Virus record (IMG/VR): IMGVR_UViG_3300042568_001536
Coordinates: 1-37,245 of that record
Source of the DNA: a virus
Reading direction: 5' to 3' (one strand)
Length of the DNA stretch: 37,245 nt
The position numbers were made by a program, and so were the translations under genes. The notes beneath the pieces were generated by a model that saw only the letters and a list, made by a program, of their open reading frames with translations, ran no database searches and was not told the origin of the DNA. The number at the start of each line of letters is the position of its first letter. Position 1 is the stretch's first letter. Of this stretch, positions 28,777 through 35,662 are shown piece after piece.

Positions 28777-29373
28777 ATGATGCAGACACAGAGAGAGCAA
28801 GGAACAGCTATTCCACAGGTATCATGGCGCACTATCCCAATAGGCGACGAGTGGAGTGCAATGTTCCAGTCGTTCAAGCAGTCGGCTTACCGACTTGAGA
28901 CTCTTCAAGCTTATGCTGAACCATCGGAGTCCTCACCATTCAATCAGTACCGAAGAGGAACACGTCCAGATCCATCATTCATGGCCGACTGGTGCAGTCT
29001 AGTAAAGGGGCACGTAGACGCGGGTCGGTCCATGCGAAGAGTTCACATTGTTGACCTTCCGCTCAGCGAATACATGAAGTTTGAAATAGAGTGTTGTTAC
29101 AAAGATACAGGTTTAGCTGGGGAAGATATTCGACTGTTGGACAGGGTCAATCTTTCTCCTGAGCTCTTAAAGATTACTCAAGAGGATTTCTGGTTCCTTG
29201 ACGGCTCAACTGTCGTGGTTAACGACTACGATCCTACAGGTGCGCTCTACCAAGCTCGTATTACAACAGATCTAAAAGCGGTGGCGTACTATTCAAGTGT
29301 CGATCAAAAGCTCTGGGGCATTGGAGTGCCATTTAGGGAATTTTATAAAACCCACACTGGTATAGAACTGTAG
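28777..29373 (+). CDS. DUF6879-like protein
   Basis: 198 residues from ATG 28777 (the frame stays open through the hairpin upstream, which I exclude). FKQSAYRLETLQAYAEPSES, then MADWCSLVKGHVDAGRSMRR, VHIVDLPLSEYMKFEIECC, AGEDIRLLD and DFWFLDGSTVVVNDYD follow the DUF6879 pattern closely (WRLE...Y....WC.LV....GR...RVHIVDxPLSDY...E). DUF6879 proteins are mostly actinobacterial and sit beside XRE-DUF5753 regulators, as here. Biochemical function is unknown; a nucleotide- or ligand-linked regulator is possible. Confidence 0.75.
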   Translation: MMQTQREQGTAIPQVSWRTIPIGDEWSAMFQSFKQSAYRLETLQAYAEPSESSPFNQYRRGTRPDPSFMADWCSLVKGHVDAGRSMRRVHIVDLPLSEYMKFEIECCYKDTGLAGEDIRLLDRVNLSPELLKITQEDFWFLDGSTVVVNDYDPTGALYQARITTDLKAVAYYSSVDQKLWGIGVPFREFYKTHTGIEL

Positions 29374-29383
29374 TCAGGTAAAA

Positions 29384-30214
29384 GTGGACCGGGAAAGCGT
29401 AGGTGCCAGAATAAAGGCACTGCGAAAACTACGAGGATTTACAGGAAAGGACTTAGCTGAAAAGACAGGTCTATCGGCGGCAGCTGTATCAAAGTTTGAA
29501 AATGGGCTGCTTCGACCCACTGAAAATTTCATCGAAGCCACTATCGCAGCTCTCAATCTCTCATCATCTGAGGCGTACGCACTACGCGAACTCTCCGCTT
29601 TCGTAAATTCGCAGTTTGCTAGATGGACCTTGAGTCAAAATCAAGTCACAAACAACCAAATTAACATTGGACTCAGGGAAAAAAACTCCAAGAATATTAG
29701 AGTTTTCTACAATCAGATAATCCCCGGTCTTCTGCAGTCGCAGGAGTACATGCGAGTTGTGTTTCAGCACCTAGTAGGCTCCGAAAAGGATAACCTGAAT
29801 AGGCTCGTAAAGACCCGATTAAAAAGACAGAACATACTTCACAGTAAGCGAACTGCGCTGACGTTTGTGTTGGGAGAGGGAGCTATTCGGACATGCTTTG
29901 GTTCTAGGTCTGTTTTGATAGACCAGCTTAAGCGGCTAATTGATATCATCAATACATCGCCTTCAGTAGAGATCCGCGTTCTTCCGTGGCAAAAGGTGCT
30001 GAATCGTTTTATTATGGATTCCTTTATTCTTTACGACGAAAGGACTGTGAATATTGAGGTCCTTAAGGGAGAGTTGGACCTGTGGACTGGGGAAGATGTC
30101 TCGTACTACATTGAAACCATGAACTACCTGATATCTGCATCCCTATCTCCGGCTGCAAGTAAGGAGTTTATAAAGCGAGTCGTTAACGAGTTAGAGAAAG
30201 AAGGCGAATTTTAA
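29384..30214 (+). CDS. XRE-family regulator with DUF5753 domain
   Basis: 276 residues from GTG with AGG upstream. Residues 6-62 form a Cro/CI-type helix-turn-helix (RIKALRKLRGFTGKDLAEKT, GLSAAAVSKFENGLLRPTEN). The C-terminal part (about 100-270: YNQIIPGLLQSQEYMRVVF, LKRQNILHS, VLGEGAIRTCFGSR, EIRVLPW) is the DUF5753 domain typical of Streptomyces-type regulators. These bind DNA and usually pair with a small partner protein. It is flanked by the DUF6879-like and formyltransferase genes in one operon (10 nt and 1 nt gaps). Confidence 0.8.
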   Translation: MDRESVGARIKALRKLRGFTGKDLAEKTGLSAAAVSKFENGLLRPTENFIEATIAALNLSSSEAYALRELSAFVNSQFARWTLSQNQVTNNQINIGLREKNSKNIRVFYNQIIPGLLQSQEYMRVVFQHLVGSEKDNLNRLVKTRLKRQNILHSKRTALTFVLGEGAIRTCFGSRSVLIDQLKRLIDIINTSPSVEIRVLPWQKVLNRFIMDSFILYDERTVNIEVLKGELDLWTGEDVSYYIETMNYLISASLSPAASKEFIKRVVNELEKEGEF

Positions 30215-30215
30215 C

Positions 30216-31028
30216 ATGAAGATAGCACTTTGCACCTCAGACTTTTACGCTCCCGTTCATCAAAGTATCAGAGATACTGGCCATGAGGTTTCTCACGTCT
30301 TTACATCCTGTGACCTAGATAGTGGGTGGAGTCTTAAAACCGCCGAGTTTGCAAAAGAAATGAGGTCGCAGTTCGCCGTTGGTGCTGTCACTGAAGAACA
30401 TATTGCACGCATGAAAGATGATGGGGTCGACCTGCTCATTTCAGCTGCATATGATTACAAGGTCCCTGTTCCTCAAGACGGTAGCCTAAAGAGTATAAAC
30501 GTTCACGGGACATTGCTCCCTGAGGGGAGAGGTCCATGGCCTTCCCCTCACGTTCTTTTGCGGCACCCCGAGGCAGCGGGGATGACCCTACATACCATGA
30601 CTGATAAGTGGGATTTTGGTGAGATAGTCTTGCAGGAGAAGATTGAAGTCTCCGACACGGATGATTCGGACTCTCTAATATCGAAGATGGTTTACATGTC
30701 TGGTAAGCTCACCAAGCAGTTACTGGGTGATTTTGAGAAAATATGGGCAGGTCGAAAGCCCATGGAAGGAAAGGGGTCCTACTGGAAGAAGCCAACGGAC
30801 GCTGACAGAACAGTAACGCCACTCGATGATCCGGAAAGGATAGCTGCAACCTATAGAGCGTTTGGGAATCTGACCATCTTTAGCGATGGTGTATCTCCTG
30901 CCTCTAATGTTTCAAGAATAGTCATGTGGAAGCAGCAGACTGACAATTTACCTGGCACGCTTGTTAGTTCAAATAATACTCAGCGGATCTATGCGATCCG
31001 TGGTGGCCTTATGTCGGTTTATAACTAG
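30216..31028 (+). CDS. formyltransferase-fold protein
   Basis: 270 residues. The signature SINVHGTLLPEGRGPWPSPH (N-x-H ... LLP...G) and TDKWDFGEIVLQE, with the conserved Asp, are those of the GART/methionyl-tRNA formyltransferase fold, which moves a formyl group from 10-formyl-tetrahydrofolate. The C-terminal region (about 190-270) is short, as in sugar-amine or peptide formyltransferases rather than full Fmt enzymes (about 310). One base separates it from the XRE gene. Substrate unknown; it could formylate a cassette protein, a small molecule or the initiator tRNA. Confidence 0.75.
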   Translation: MKIALCTSDFYAPVHQSIRDTGHEVSHVFTSCDLDSGWSLKTAEFAKEMRSQFAVGAVTEEHIARMKDDGVDLLISAAYDYKVPVPQDGSLKSINVHGTLLPEGRGPWPSPHVLLRHPEAAGMTLHTMTDKWDFGEIVLQEKIEVSDTDDSDSLISKMVYMSGKLTKQLLGDFEKIWAGRKPMEGKGSYWKKPTDADRTVTPLDDPERIAATYRAFGNLTIFSDGVSPASNVSRIVMWKQQTDNLPGTLVSSNNTQRIYAIRGGLMSVYN

Positions 31029-31805
31029 CTAGTCTTTCGTCTTTTTATTGCGCTCGTGCTCACTGAGTCGTGCGTAGTAGGTGAGGCTCTCTCGCGGAAC
31101 TGGGGAGTCCTCATCCTCCGAGAACTCAAACTCAAAAGATTCAAAAACAAACGATTTTTTTCGAAGACTAGCCTGCTTGTGAGCTTCGCGCTCTTCCGGG
31201 GACATTTCTGCCCGAGGCTTTGATGAGTCTGCGTCCCCGTGAAGGGCCGTAAAATATTCCCCAAATTTACCCGCCTTGAATCCACCTAGTGGTTGTTCCT
31301 GTCCTCTTGGGAACTCTTTATCTCGGTCTGATGTCGAGATCGAATGGATGTGCGGGCTGGAGTGGTGCTTATATAGCACTGCGTCCTGGCTATACTTGCT
31401 GCCATGTTGGGTAAGGAAGCTCTTCAGTTTTCCACCGTCGTCTCCCTTTGGTCCTACTACGATGTAAGATGGCTCGTACTTACTCGCGCCAGCTTGTTTT
31501 TTGCCGTCCTTATCGACCTCGGGATAGCCGCCCTTTACTCGAATGAAGCTGTACCCGGCCTTACGAATGTCATGTTCCAGGGATTTGTTATTTGATCGGT
31601 TCTCAGCAGTAGAGACTCTGACCTCACTCTCTTTCCCGTCGACTGAACCTGGCTTCTTGAGGCGATTAGCCGTAATGAAGCCAACACTGCGCGTACTCAA
31701 ATGCTGATTGACGCGATTAAGCGAACGCTTGGCAGCCTCTGAAAGGGCTGTGATGTTAAGCTCTTGAATGTATTCAAGAAGTTTCTCAAATCTAGCATCT
31801 GACAT
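31029..31805 (-). CDS. late protein, possible internal head protein
   Basis: 258 residues with ribosome site GGGGAG and a late box on the - strand. The N-terminus FEKLLEYIQELNITALSEAA has possible prohead-protease-type sites (LSE|A). The body has VGFITANRLKKPGS, LEHDIRKAGYSFIRVKGGYP, YIVVGPKGDDGGKLKSFL and QDAVLYKH, a pattern I recall from conserved phage proteins of unknown role. Its stop directly abuts the formyltransferase stop (convergent). Packaging is inferred only from the N-terminus. Confidence 0.6.
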   Translation of the reverse strand: MSDARFEKLLEYIQELNITALSEAAKRSLNRVNQHLSTRSVGFITANRLKKPGSVDGKESEVRVSTAENRSNNKSLEHDIRKAGYSFIRVKGGYPEVDKDGKKQAGASKYEPSYIVVGPKGDDGGKLKSFLTQHGSKYSQDAVLYKHHSSPHIHSISTSDRDKEFPRGQEQPLGGFKAGKFGEYFTALHGDADSSKPRAEMSPEEREAHKQASLRKKSFVFESFEFEFSEDEDSPVPRESLTYYARLSEHERNKKTKD

Positions 31806-31825
31806 GGAATAATCTCCCCTACGTC

Positions 31826-31833
31826 TATTTATA
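31826..31833 (-). promoter_or_regulatory. late promoter TATAAATA
   Basis: Consensus box on the - strand, 20 nt before ATG 31805; this late gene does have a ribosome site and a short leader. Confidence 0.75.
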
Positions 31834-31852
31834 TAGTATCCAAACGCCCTTG

Positions 31853-32173
31853 TTAGAGACTTACATACAGGCCAGTGGCTGCACAGAAGCTCTCCCTTAA
31901 GCCATCGCAGTAGATATCCTCATCAACGGTAACTGTCTTTGCGCTTGTTCCCCGTACACTCAGATACTCAATTTTGTACGTGTCCGATGGGGTCAGTTGA
32001 ATCCTTACCTTGTTGATCCCGTTCTTTGCCAGACGGGAGGGGAGAGAGAACTGCAAACCGGTTTCAAGGGCAATTAGGTCCTTTGCTCCGGTCATGGCCC
32101 GAAACTGCGCACCTCCAAGCTGTTCAATTATTGTGCTAGCGATCTGAAGTCTTTCTTCTTTGGTGTAGTTCAT
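31853..32173 (-). CDS. conserved phage hypothetical protein
   Basis: 106 residues from ATG 32173 (MNYTKEER; GGGGG about 9 nt upstream). IIEQLGGAQFRAMTGAKDLI, GLQFSLPSRLAKNGINKVRI, YCDGLRESFCAATGLYVSL: the combination RAMTGAK...AKNGIN.V.I...TGLYxSL is a recurrent small family in phages and mobile elements. Function unknown. Start of transcription from the early-type promoter is about 32199. Confidence 0.7.
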   Translation of the reverse strand: MNYTKEERLQIASTIIEQLGGAQFRAMTGAKDLIALETGLQFSLPSRLAKNGINKVRIQLTPSDTYKIEYLSVRGTSAKTVTVDEDIYCDGLRESFCAATGLYVSL

Positions 32174-32205
32174 GTCGGTAGACCCCCGGTATAACTCTGA
32201 TATCA

Positions 32206-32233
32206 ATTATACCGCAATCGGCAGCCTTCAAAC
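32206..32233 (-). promoter_or_regulatory. early-type promoter (motif plus TATAAT)
   Basis: GTTTGAAGGCTGCC at 32233-32220 and a perfect TATAAT at 32211-32206, 12 nt after GTTTGAAGGC. Best example of this class. Confidence 0.7.
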
Positions 32234-32339
32234 AATGCTTAAGTGAAAATTGACTGAAAGCGCGTAACTGTCCCACAATACGATTGAAATAATTAAATAT
32301 GTGCCGTAAGTGGGTTCTCTTTAAAAGCTAACCCTATGA

Positions 32340-32546
32340 TCACCCTTTAGAGAGGAGAGATAGCTCAAGCGCTCTAACAATCTCGCTATGATGATCTGCC
32401 CGCTCATGTTGACCGAGCTTTCTCAATGTATCACGCCTGTCCCTATGATAGGCGATACGCTCATGAATAAAAGGAGTGATGTCTCCTGCCTGACACGCCC
32501 TATTAAGGATGTCTTGGAGGTACTGCTTCCTCAAATGTTCATCCAT
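32340..32546 (-). CDS. small hypothetical protein
   Basis: 68 residues starting MDEHLRKQYLQDILNRACQA, charged and helical with many His/Arg (IHERIAYHRDRRDTLRKLGQ). Its start overlaps the end of the lipoprotein gene by 16 nt, so it is the third gene of the sigma-factor operon. No family recognised. Confidence 0.6.
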   Translation of the reverse strand: MDEHLRKQYLQDILNRACQAGDITPFIHERIAYHRDRRDTLRKLGQHERADHHSEIVRALELSLLSKG

Positions 32547-32755
32547 AAAATGCCTCGCAGGAATCCACCCCTACTTTGGGGCGACTGACCGCGTACGCCA
32601 TCCACACCAATAGGCACGTCTCGCTGAATCGAGTCCCCGCCAAGCCCTTCGATTCTGACGTCGAGGCATCCTGGATGCTTTGGCGTTCCAACGCAGCATC
32701 CTGAAAATGCACACGATACGTAAGTAAATAACAGAAGTAGAGCTATGCGTATCAT
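32531..32755 (-). CDS. small lipoprotein
   Basis: 74 residues starting MIRIALLLLFTYVSCAFSGC. Hydrophobic signal with lipobox FSG|C, so lipid-anchored if exported; a Cys-Cys pair follows. The start overlaps the sigma-factor stop (TGATG), so translation is coupled. The rest is Gly/Pro-rich and probably loose. Coupling to a sigma gene suggests a role in sensing or anchoring, or in anti-sigma control, but no anti-sigma fold is visible. Confidence 0.65.
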   Translation of the reverse strand: MIRIALLLLFTYVSCAFSGCCVGTPKHPGCLDVRIEGLGGDSIQRDVPIGVDGVRGQSPQSRGGFLRGILWMNI

Positions 32756-33351
32756 CACGCTGCGAGCTCGCACTCTTTTAAATATTCCTCCACCTTCTCC
32801 CGAACTAGGTAACGCGCACGAAGAATCCGGTTTTTTACGGACGTTTCCGTGAGATGAAGCAAGTTGCTAGCTTCTTTATTGCTGAGACCGTCAATATCTC
32901 GAAGGCAGAATATTTCACGATACGCTATTGGAAGGCTGTCAATTGCCTCTTGCAGGATCGCCCGTATCTCATGCTGGCAAGTCATGTAGTCGATGTTTGT
33001 AGAATCTGACCGATGAGCCACCAACGAGTTAAAATCTGTTCCTGAGAGGTCCTCCATAGAAGTCGATGGGCGTCGTTTGACTGAGCGAAGACGCATCAGA
33101 GCCACATTTGCGGCTACTCTGTGTATCCAGCTTGTAAATTTACACTGGAATTTAAACTCTCCGACTTTGGTCAGTACCTTAATAAAGACCTCTTGTACGA
33201 TGTCCTCAGCATCGGCTTGATTGTTAAGGATTCGGTAAGCGACCCGGTACACTCTCGGGCTGTGTCGATTAAAAAGCTCAAGGAAACATGCTTCGTCGCC
33301 GCGCTGTACTAATCCTTGCACTAAATCGAAGTCGCTTTGGCCCTTTGACAT
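32755..33351 (-). CDS. ECF-type sigma factor
   Basis: 198 residues from ATG 33351, with GGAGG upstream. Region 2 spans about 10-95: FNRHSPRVYRVAYRILNNQA, DAEDIVQEVFIKVL, FTSWIHRVAANVALMRLRS. Region 4 spans about 135-190: LPIAYREIFCLRDIDGLSNK, EASNLLHLTETSVKNRILRA, with helix-turn-helix. This is a complete group IV sigma factor, unusual in a phage. T4 uses the small gp55 (185 residues) for late TATAAATA promoters; this protein is a candidate for that job or for the GGTAATGCTC class. Expressed from a middle-type promoter with a leader of about 48 nt. Confidence 0.82.
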   Translation of the reverse strand: MSKGQSDFDLVQGLVQRGDEACFLELFNRHSPRVYRVAYRILNNQADAEDIVQEVFIKVLTKVGEFKFQCKFTSWIHRVAANVALMRLRSVKRRPSTSMEDLSGTDFNSLVAHRSDSTNIDYMTCQHEIRAILQEAIDSLPIAYREIFCLRDIDGLSNKEASNLLHLTETSVKNRILRARYLVREKVEEYLKECELAA

Positions 33352-33405
33352 GTAACCCTGCCTCCAAACTACAAAACAGAACGAAAAAGCTCTCAATGCT
33401 TGTTC

Positions 33406-33440
33406 ACTGTAGCGATATTGGGGAGGCGCCGAGCATTACC
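33406..33440 (-). promoter_or_regulatory. putative middle promoter (GGTAATGCTC-N19-TACAGT)
   Basis: Box at 33440-33431, TACAGT at 33411-33406; predicted start 33399, upstream of the sigma-factor operon. Confidence 0.7.
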
Positions 33441-33532
33441 TAATAAAGATTTCCGATTTCGTCCGTGGATGTAGGGGGCTGTCGGCCAAGAGAAGAGGTC
33501 ACTGCGCTCTTTCGTTTGAGGTTAGGAACATT

Positions 33533-33739
33533 TCACACTAGACCTTTGCGTTGAAGATGGGGGGACTTACTTCGCCCAACTCTTTTTGTCTTTGTTTGGG
33601 ATTTCTTCACGCCGTTAGAATGTGAGGAGCTAGTTTGCTGGGCCGATACCGCTGCTTTTGGCTTATGCTGATGAGCGACGGATGGGTGCCGCGAGGCTTG
33701 TGGCAGTAGAACCAATAACGTAACAATCAATTCCCGCAT
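33533..33739 (-). CDS. small exported basic protein
   Basis: 68 residues; CGGAG lies upstream of the ATG. Short signal-like start MRELIVTLLVLLPQ, then a strongly basic, Ser/Gln/Lys/His-rich chain (SSSHSNGVKKSQTKTKRVGR) that is likely disordered. Expressed from the - strand late promoter at 33792-33799. It might bind DNA, cell-wall polymers or membranes. No family recognised. Confidence 0.55.
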   Translation of the reverse strand: MRELIVTLLVLLPQASRHPSVAHQHKPKAAVSAQQTSSSHSNGVKKSQTKTKRVGRSKSPHLQRKGLV

Positions 33740-33791
33740 AAATCACTCCGAGTAAAACATAGCCCGAATCAGATACATGGTGGTGTCATGG

Positions 33792-33799
33792 TATTTATA
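33792..33799 (-). promoter_or_regulatory. late promoter TATAAATA
   Basis: - strand box; start about 33786, leader about 47 nt to the gene at 33739. Confidence 0.65.
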
Positions 33800-33835
33800 G
33801 ATTCAGATATTGAGGCCCTATCCAAGGTGGTTCTG

Positions 33836-34114
33836 CTACCAAAAGCACCGGGAAAATCCCCAAAAAGCGAATCTTAGTACCCTAAAGTCGTCGCCAAAGT
33901 ATTTAAATCCTCTCTGCTCCGCTTCGATAAGTATTTCCGTGAAGATGCGGTTTGGCATGTCGTGCAGTTCCGCGACTTCTACATTTGGACGAACACAAAA
34001 TGAAAAGCTACCGGCGCTATCAGTTTCGATTTGTCGGCGGACAAGTCGATCTTCCTCTTCGAGTTCAAAGATAGCCTTACCCTCCTGAAGCACTGTTACT
34101 AATATGACGTTCAT
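33836..34114 (-). CDS. small hypothetical protein
   Basis: 92 residues starting MNVILVTVLQEGKAIFELEE, acidic then RRQIETDSAGSFSFCVRPNV and a C-terminal RFAFWGFSRCFW. It follows the DUF2786-like gene by 11 nt and is probably translated with it. No family recognised. Confidence 0.55.
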   Translation of the reverse strand: MNVILVTVLQEGKAIFELEEEDRLVRRQIETDSAGSFSFCVRPNVEVAELHDMPNRIFTEILIEAEQRGFKYFGDDFRVLRFAFWGFSRCFW

Positions 34115-34125
34115 CTGACCTATGC

Positions 34126-34794
34126 TTACTTTTTAAGAAAGTCGTGGAGTTCAAGGCTGACCAAGCCTGCCGCAGCGGATCCGCGATGAAATGCCCGCCT
34201 GTCAATTTCGCCATTCGAGGATTTGGTGGATTGGCCCGATGGGTTAGCTTCCTTTTCACTCGGATCTGAAGATTGGCTCTCTGAAGCCTTCTTCATTTCC
34301 GGAATGGAGTCAGTTAGTGAACCGCGATTATCAGCAATCATTTGTTCATCGACCCTGGCCCAGATTCGACATGCAAATCCTTTTTTAAAGGAGCGCATGA
34401 AGGTTTGGCTTTTCCCTGCTTCCTTGGCCAAGGTAATAGCAATCACCACAATATGAGCAGCGACCTTCTTGGCTGTTTCAACATCGCCCGGAGAGCCGAC
34501 GATGGTTCGTACTGCGCGGTCGTTACTGTCATATCGCTTCGTATAGGTGCAACCGTAAAGCTTTGATATGGCAACGTAGATTGAGTCCTGCCACGTTGCT
34601 CTTAATGCCCCAACCATCAACCCATCAAACATATAGTCTTCTGAGGTAGTCGCGGTGTTTATATTGGCGATTAGGAGGCTGTACTTTGACAATAACTCAT
34701 CGGCCATTTTTTGTGCGGTTTGGGACTCCGCCTGAGTGCCGCCGCGTCTCGCAAGTTCAAGCATTTTGTTTATTTTGGCGATGATGTTGTCCAT
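34126..34794 (-). CDS. DUF2786-like protein
   Basis: 222 residues. The N-terminus IIAKINKMLELARRGGTQAE ... KMADELLSKYSLL matches the DUF2786 pattern (KI.KLL.LA...ExEA..A...A..LL.KY.L). The centre (about 60-150) is alpha/beta with YGCTYTKRYDSNDRAVRTIV; the C-terminal 70 residues are polar and disordered. TATAGAT lies 7-13 nt before the ATG with AGG too close to it, so it may be leaderless. Function of DUF2786 is unknown; found in many phages and prophages. Confidence 0.65.
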   Translation of the reverse strand: MDNIIAKINKMLELARRGGTQAESQTAQKMADELLSKYSLLIANINTATTSEDYMFDGLMVGALRATWQDSIYVAISKLYGCTYTKRYDSNDRAVRTIVGSPGDVETAKKVAAHIVVIAITLAKEAGKSQTFMRSFKKGFACRIWARVDEQMIADNRGSLTDSIPEMKKASESQSSDPSEKEANPSGQSTKSSNGEIDRRAFHRGSAAAGLVSLELHDFLKK

Positions 34795-34903
34795 TTACCT
34801 ATCTATAAGGGAGGCAGTCGCCTTTATTGATTTGGACCGATTATAGGTAATCAGACCCACTCTTGAGCCTTTCCTCTTGCCAGATGTAGTCAGCTCTCTA
34901 TTA

Positions 34904-34938
34904 GGTAATGCTCGGCACCTGAACGACTTGGTTATTGT
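34904..34938 (+). promoter_or_regulatory. putative middle promoter (GGTAATGCTC-N19-TATTGT)
   Basis: Box at 34904-34913, TATTGT at 34933-34938; predicted start 34945, which is the A of the ATG. Confidence 0.75.
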
Positions 34939-34944
34939 GAAAGG

Positions 34945-35142
34945 ATGAATTGTGCACAAAAGCCCAACGAGGTGAGGATAAGCTGCAAATGTTGCCGTGT
35001 ACTGGTAGACGTACCGCATGTACCAGGGATGGTGTCCGCAATCTGTAAAAAATGCTCCGATAAATACCTAGGAGGAAATCGAACTCAGGGAGATGTTCGC
35101 TTGGTGGTAATGCTCAAGAGTGCTGGAGGGTTGGTAGGTTAA
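34945..35142 (+). CDS. zinc-ribbon-like protein
   Basis: 65 residues starting at the predicted transcription start (AAAGG directly abuts the ATG, so it cannot act as a ribosome site). CKCC (14-17) and CKKC (34-37) could bind zinc between two beta strands. The next promoter box lies inside its last codons (VVMLK encodes GGTAATGCTC). Small zinc ribbons of this kind act in transcription or as adaptors; partner unknown. Confidence 0.65.
   Translation: MNCAQKPNEVRISCKCCRVLVDVPHVPGMVSAICKKCSDKYLGGNRTQGDVRLVVMLKSAGGLVG
35106..35140 (+). promoter_or_regulatory. putative middle promoter (GGTAATGCTC-N19-TAGGTT)
   Basis: Box at 35106-35115, TAGGTT at 35135-35140; predicted start 35147, the A of the next ATG. 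The promoter is embedded in the preceding gene. Confidence 0.75.
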
Positions 35143-35146
35143 TATA

Positions 35147-35521
35147 ATGGACTTCTATAGCCTTGATTATATTTTTGCAGAAACTCAATTTACCTCGGGG
35201 CTCCATGCAAATCTCCAGAGAACTTATGACTTTGTTCGTCAGCCAGTTGGACCCCAGACTCGGGACGTAACCTCCACATTCTTTTGTGACCTTGAGGTAG
35301 ATCAAGGGATGCCAGATCACCTTGCCGCACAGGCTATAATCGACAAGGGTATTAGCCACTTTACTGAGTTTCTTAAGAAAGACTCAGTTCAAGGGATCAA
35401 ATTTACACGCATTGAAGTCTTGAAAGCCTTTGCGTGCCGAACCGGCTCGGGAAAACAAACGTTGGCATTGGTGATTGATTACACAACCCCAGCAAAACGA
35501 ACCATCAAGTCCTTTGTTTAG
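35147..35521 (+). CDS. hypothetical protein
   Basis: 124 residues starting MDFYSLDYIFAETQFTSGLH. No ribosome site; ATG at the predicted +1. Alpha/beta, with STFFCDLEVDQGMPDHLAAQ and a basic C-terminus TTPAKRTIKSFV. It is not packaged in style and is expected in the middle phase with the zinc-ribbon protein. No family recognised. Confidence 0.65.
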   Translation: MDFYSLDYIFAETQFTSGLHANLQRTYDFVRQPVGPQTRDVTSTFFCDLEVDQGMPDHLAAQAIIDKGISHFTEFLKKDSVQGIKFTRIEVLKAFACRTGSGKQTLALVIDYTTPAKRTIKSFV

Positions 35522-35588
35522 CATCGGTAATTTCTCAATCTCATTCAGCTACTTGTACAGTACAAAAAACTTCAAACATTTTGTTGGG

Positions 35589-35623
35589 GGTAATGCTCGC
35601 GGCTGTTGGGCATCTGTTAGATT
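35589..35623 (+). promoter_or_regulatory. putative middle promoter (GGTAATGCTC-N19-TAGATT)
   Basis: Box at 35589-35598, TAGATT at 35618-35623; start about 35630, leader about 33 nt to the ATPase gene. Confidence 0.7.
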
Positions 35624-35662
35624 TTGTTTCAACAGAGTGTGAAAACCAGTTAGCGAGGTTCT

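Noticed and set aside
35059-35066. GATAAATA late-type box
   Set aside because: Lies in the middle of the zinc-ribbon gene with no start codon 6-9 nt downstream.
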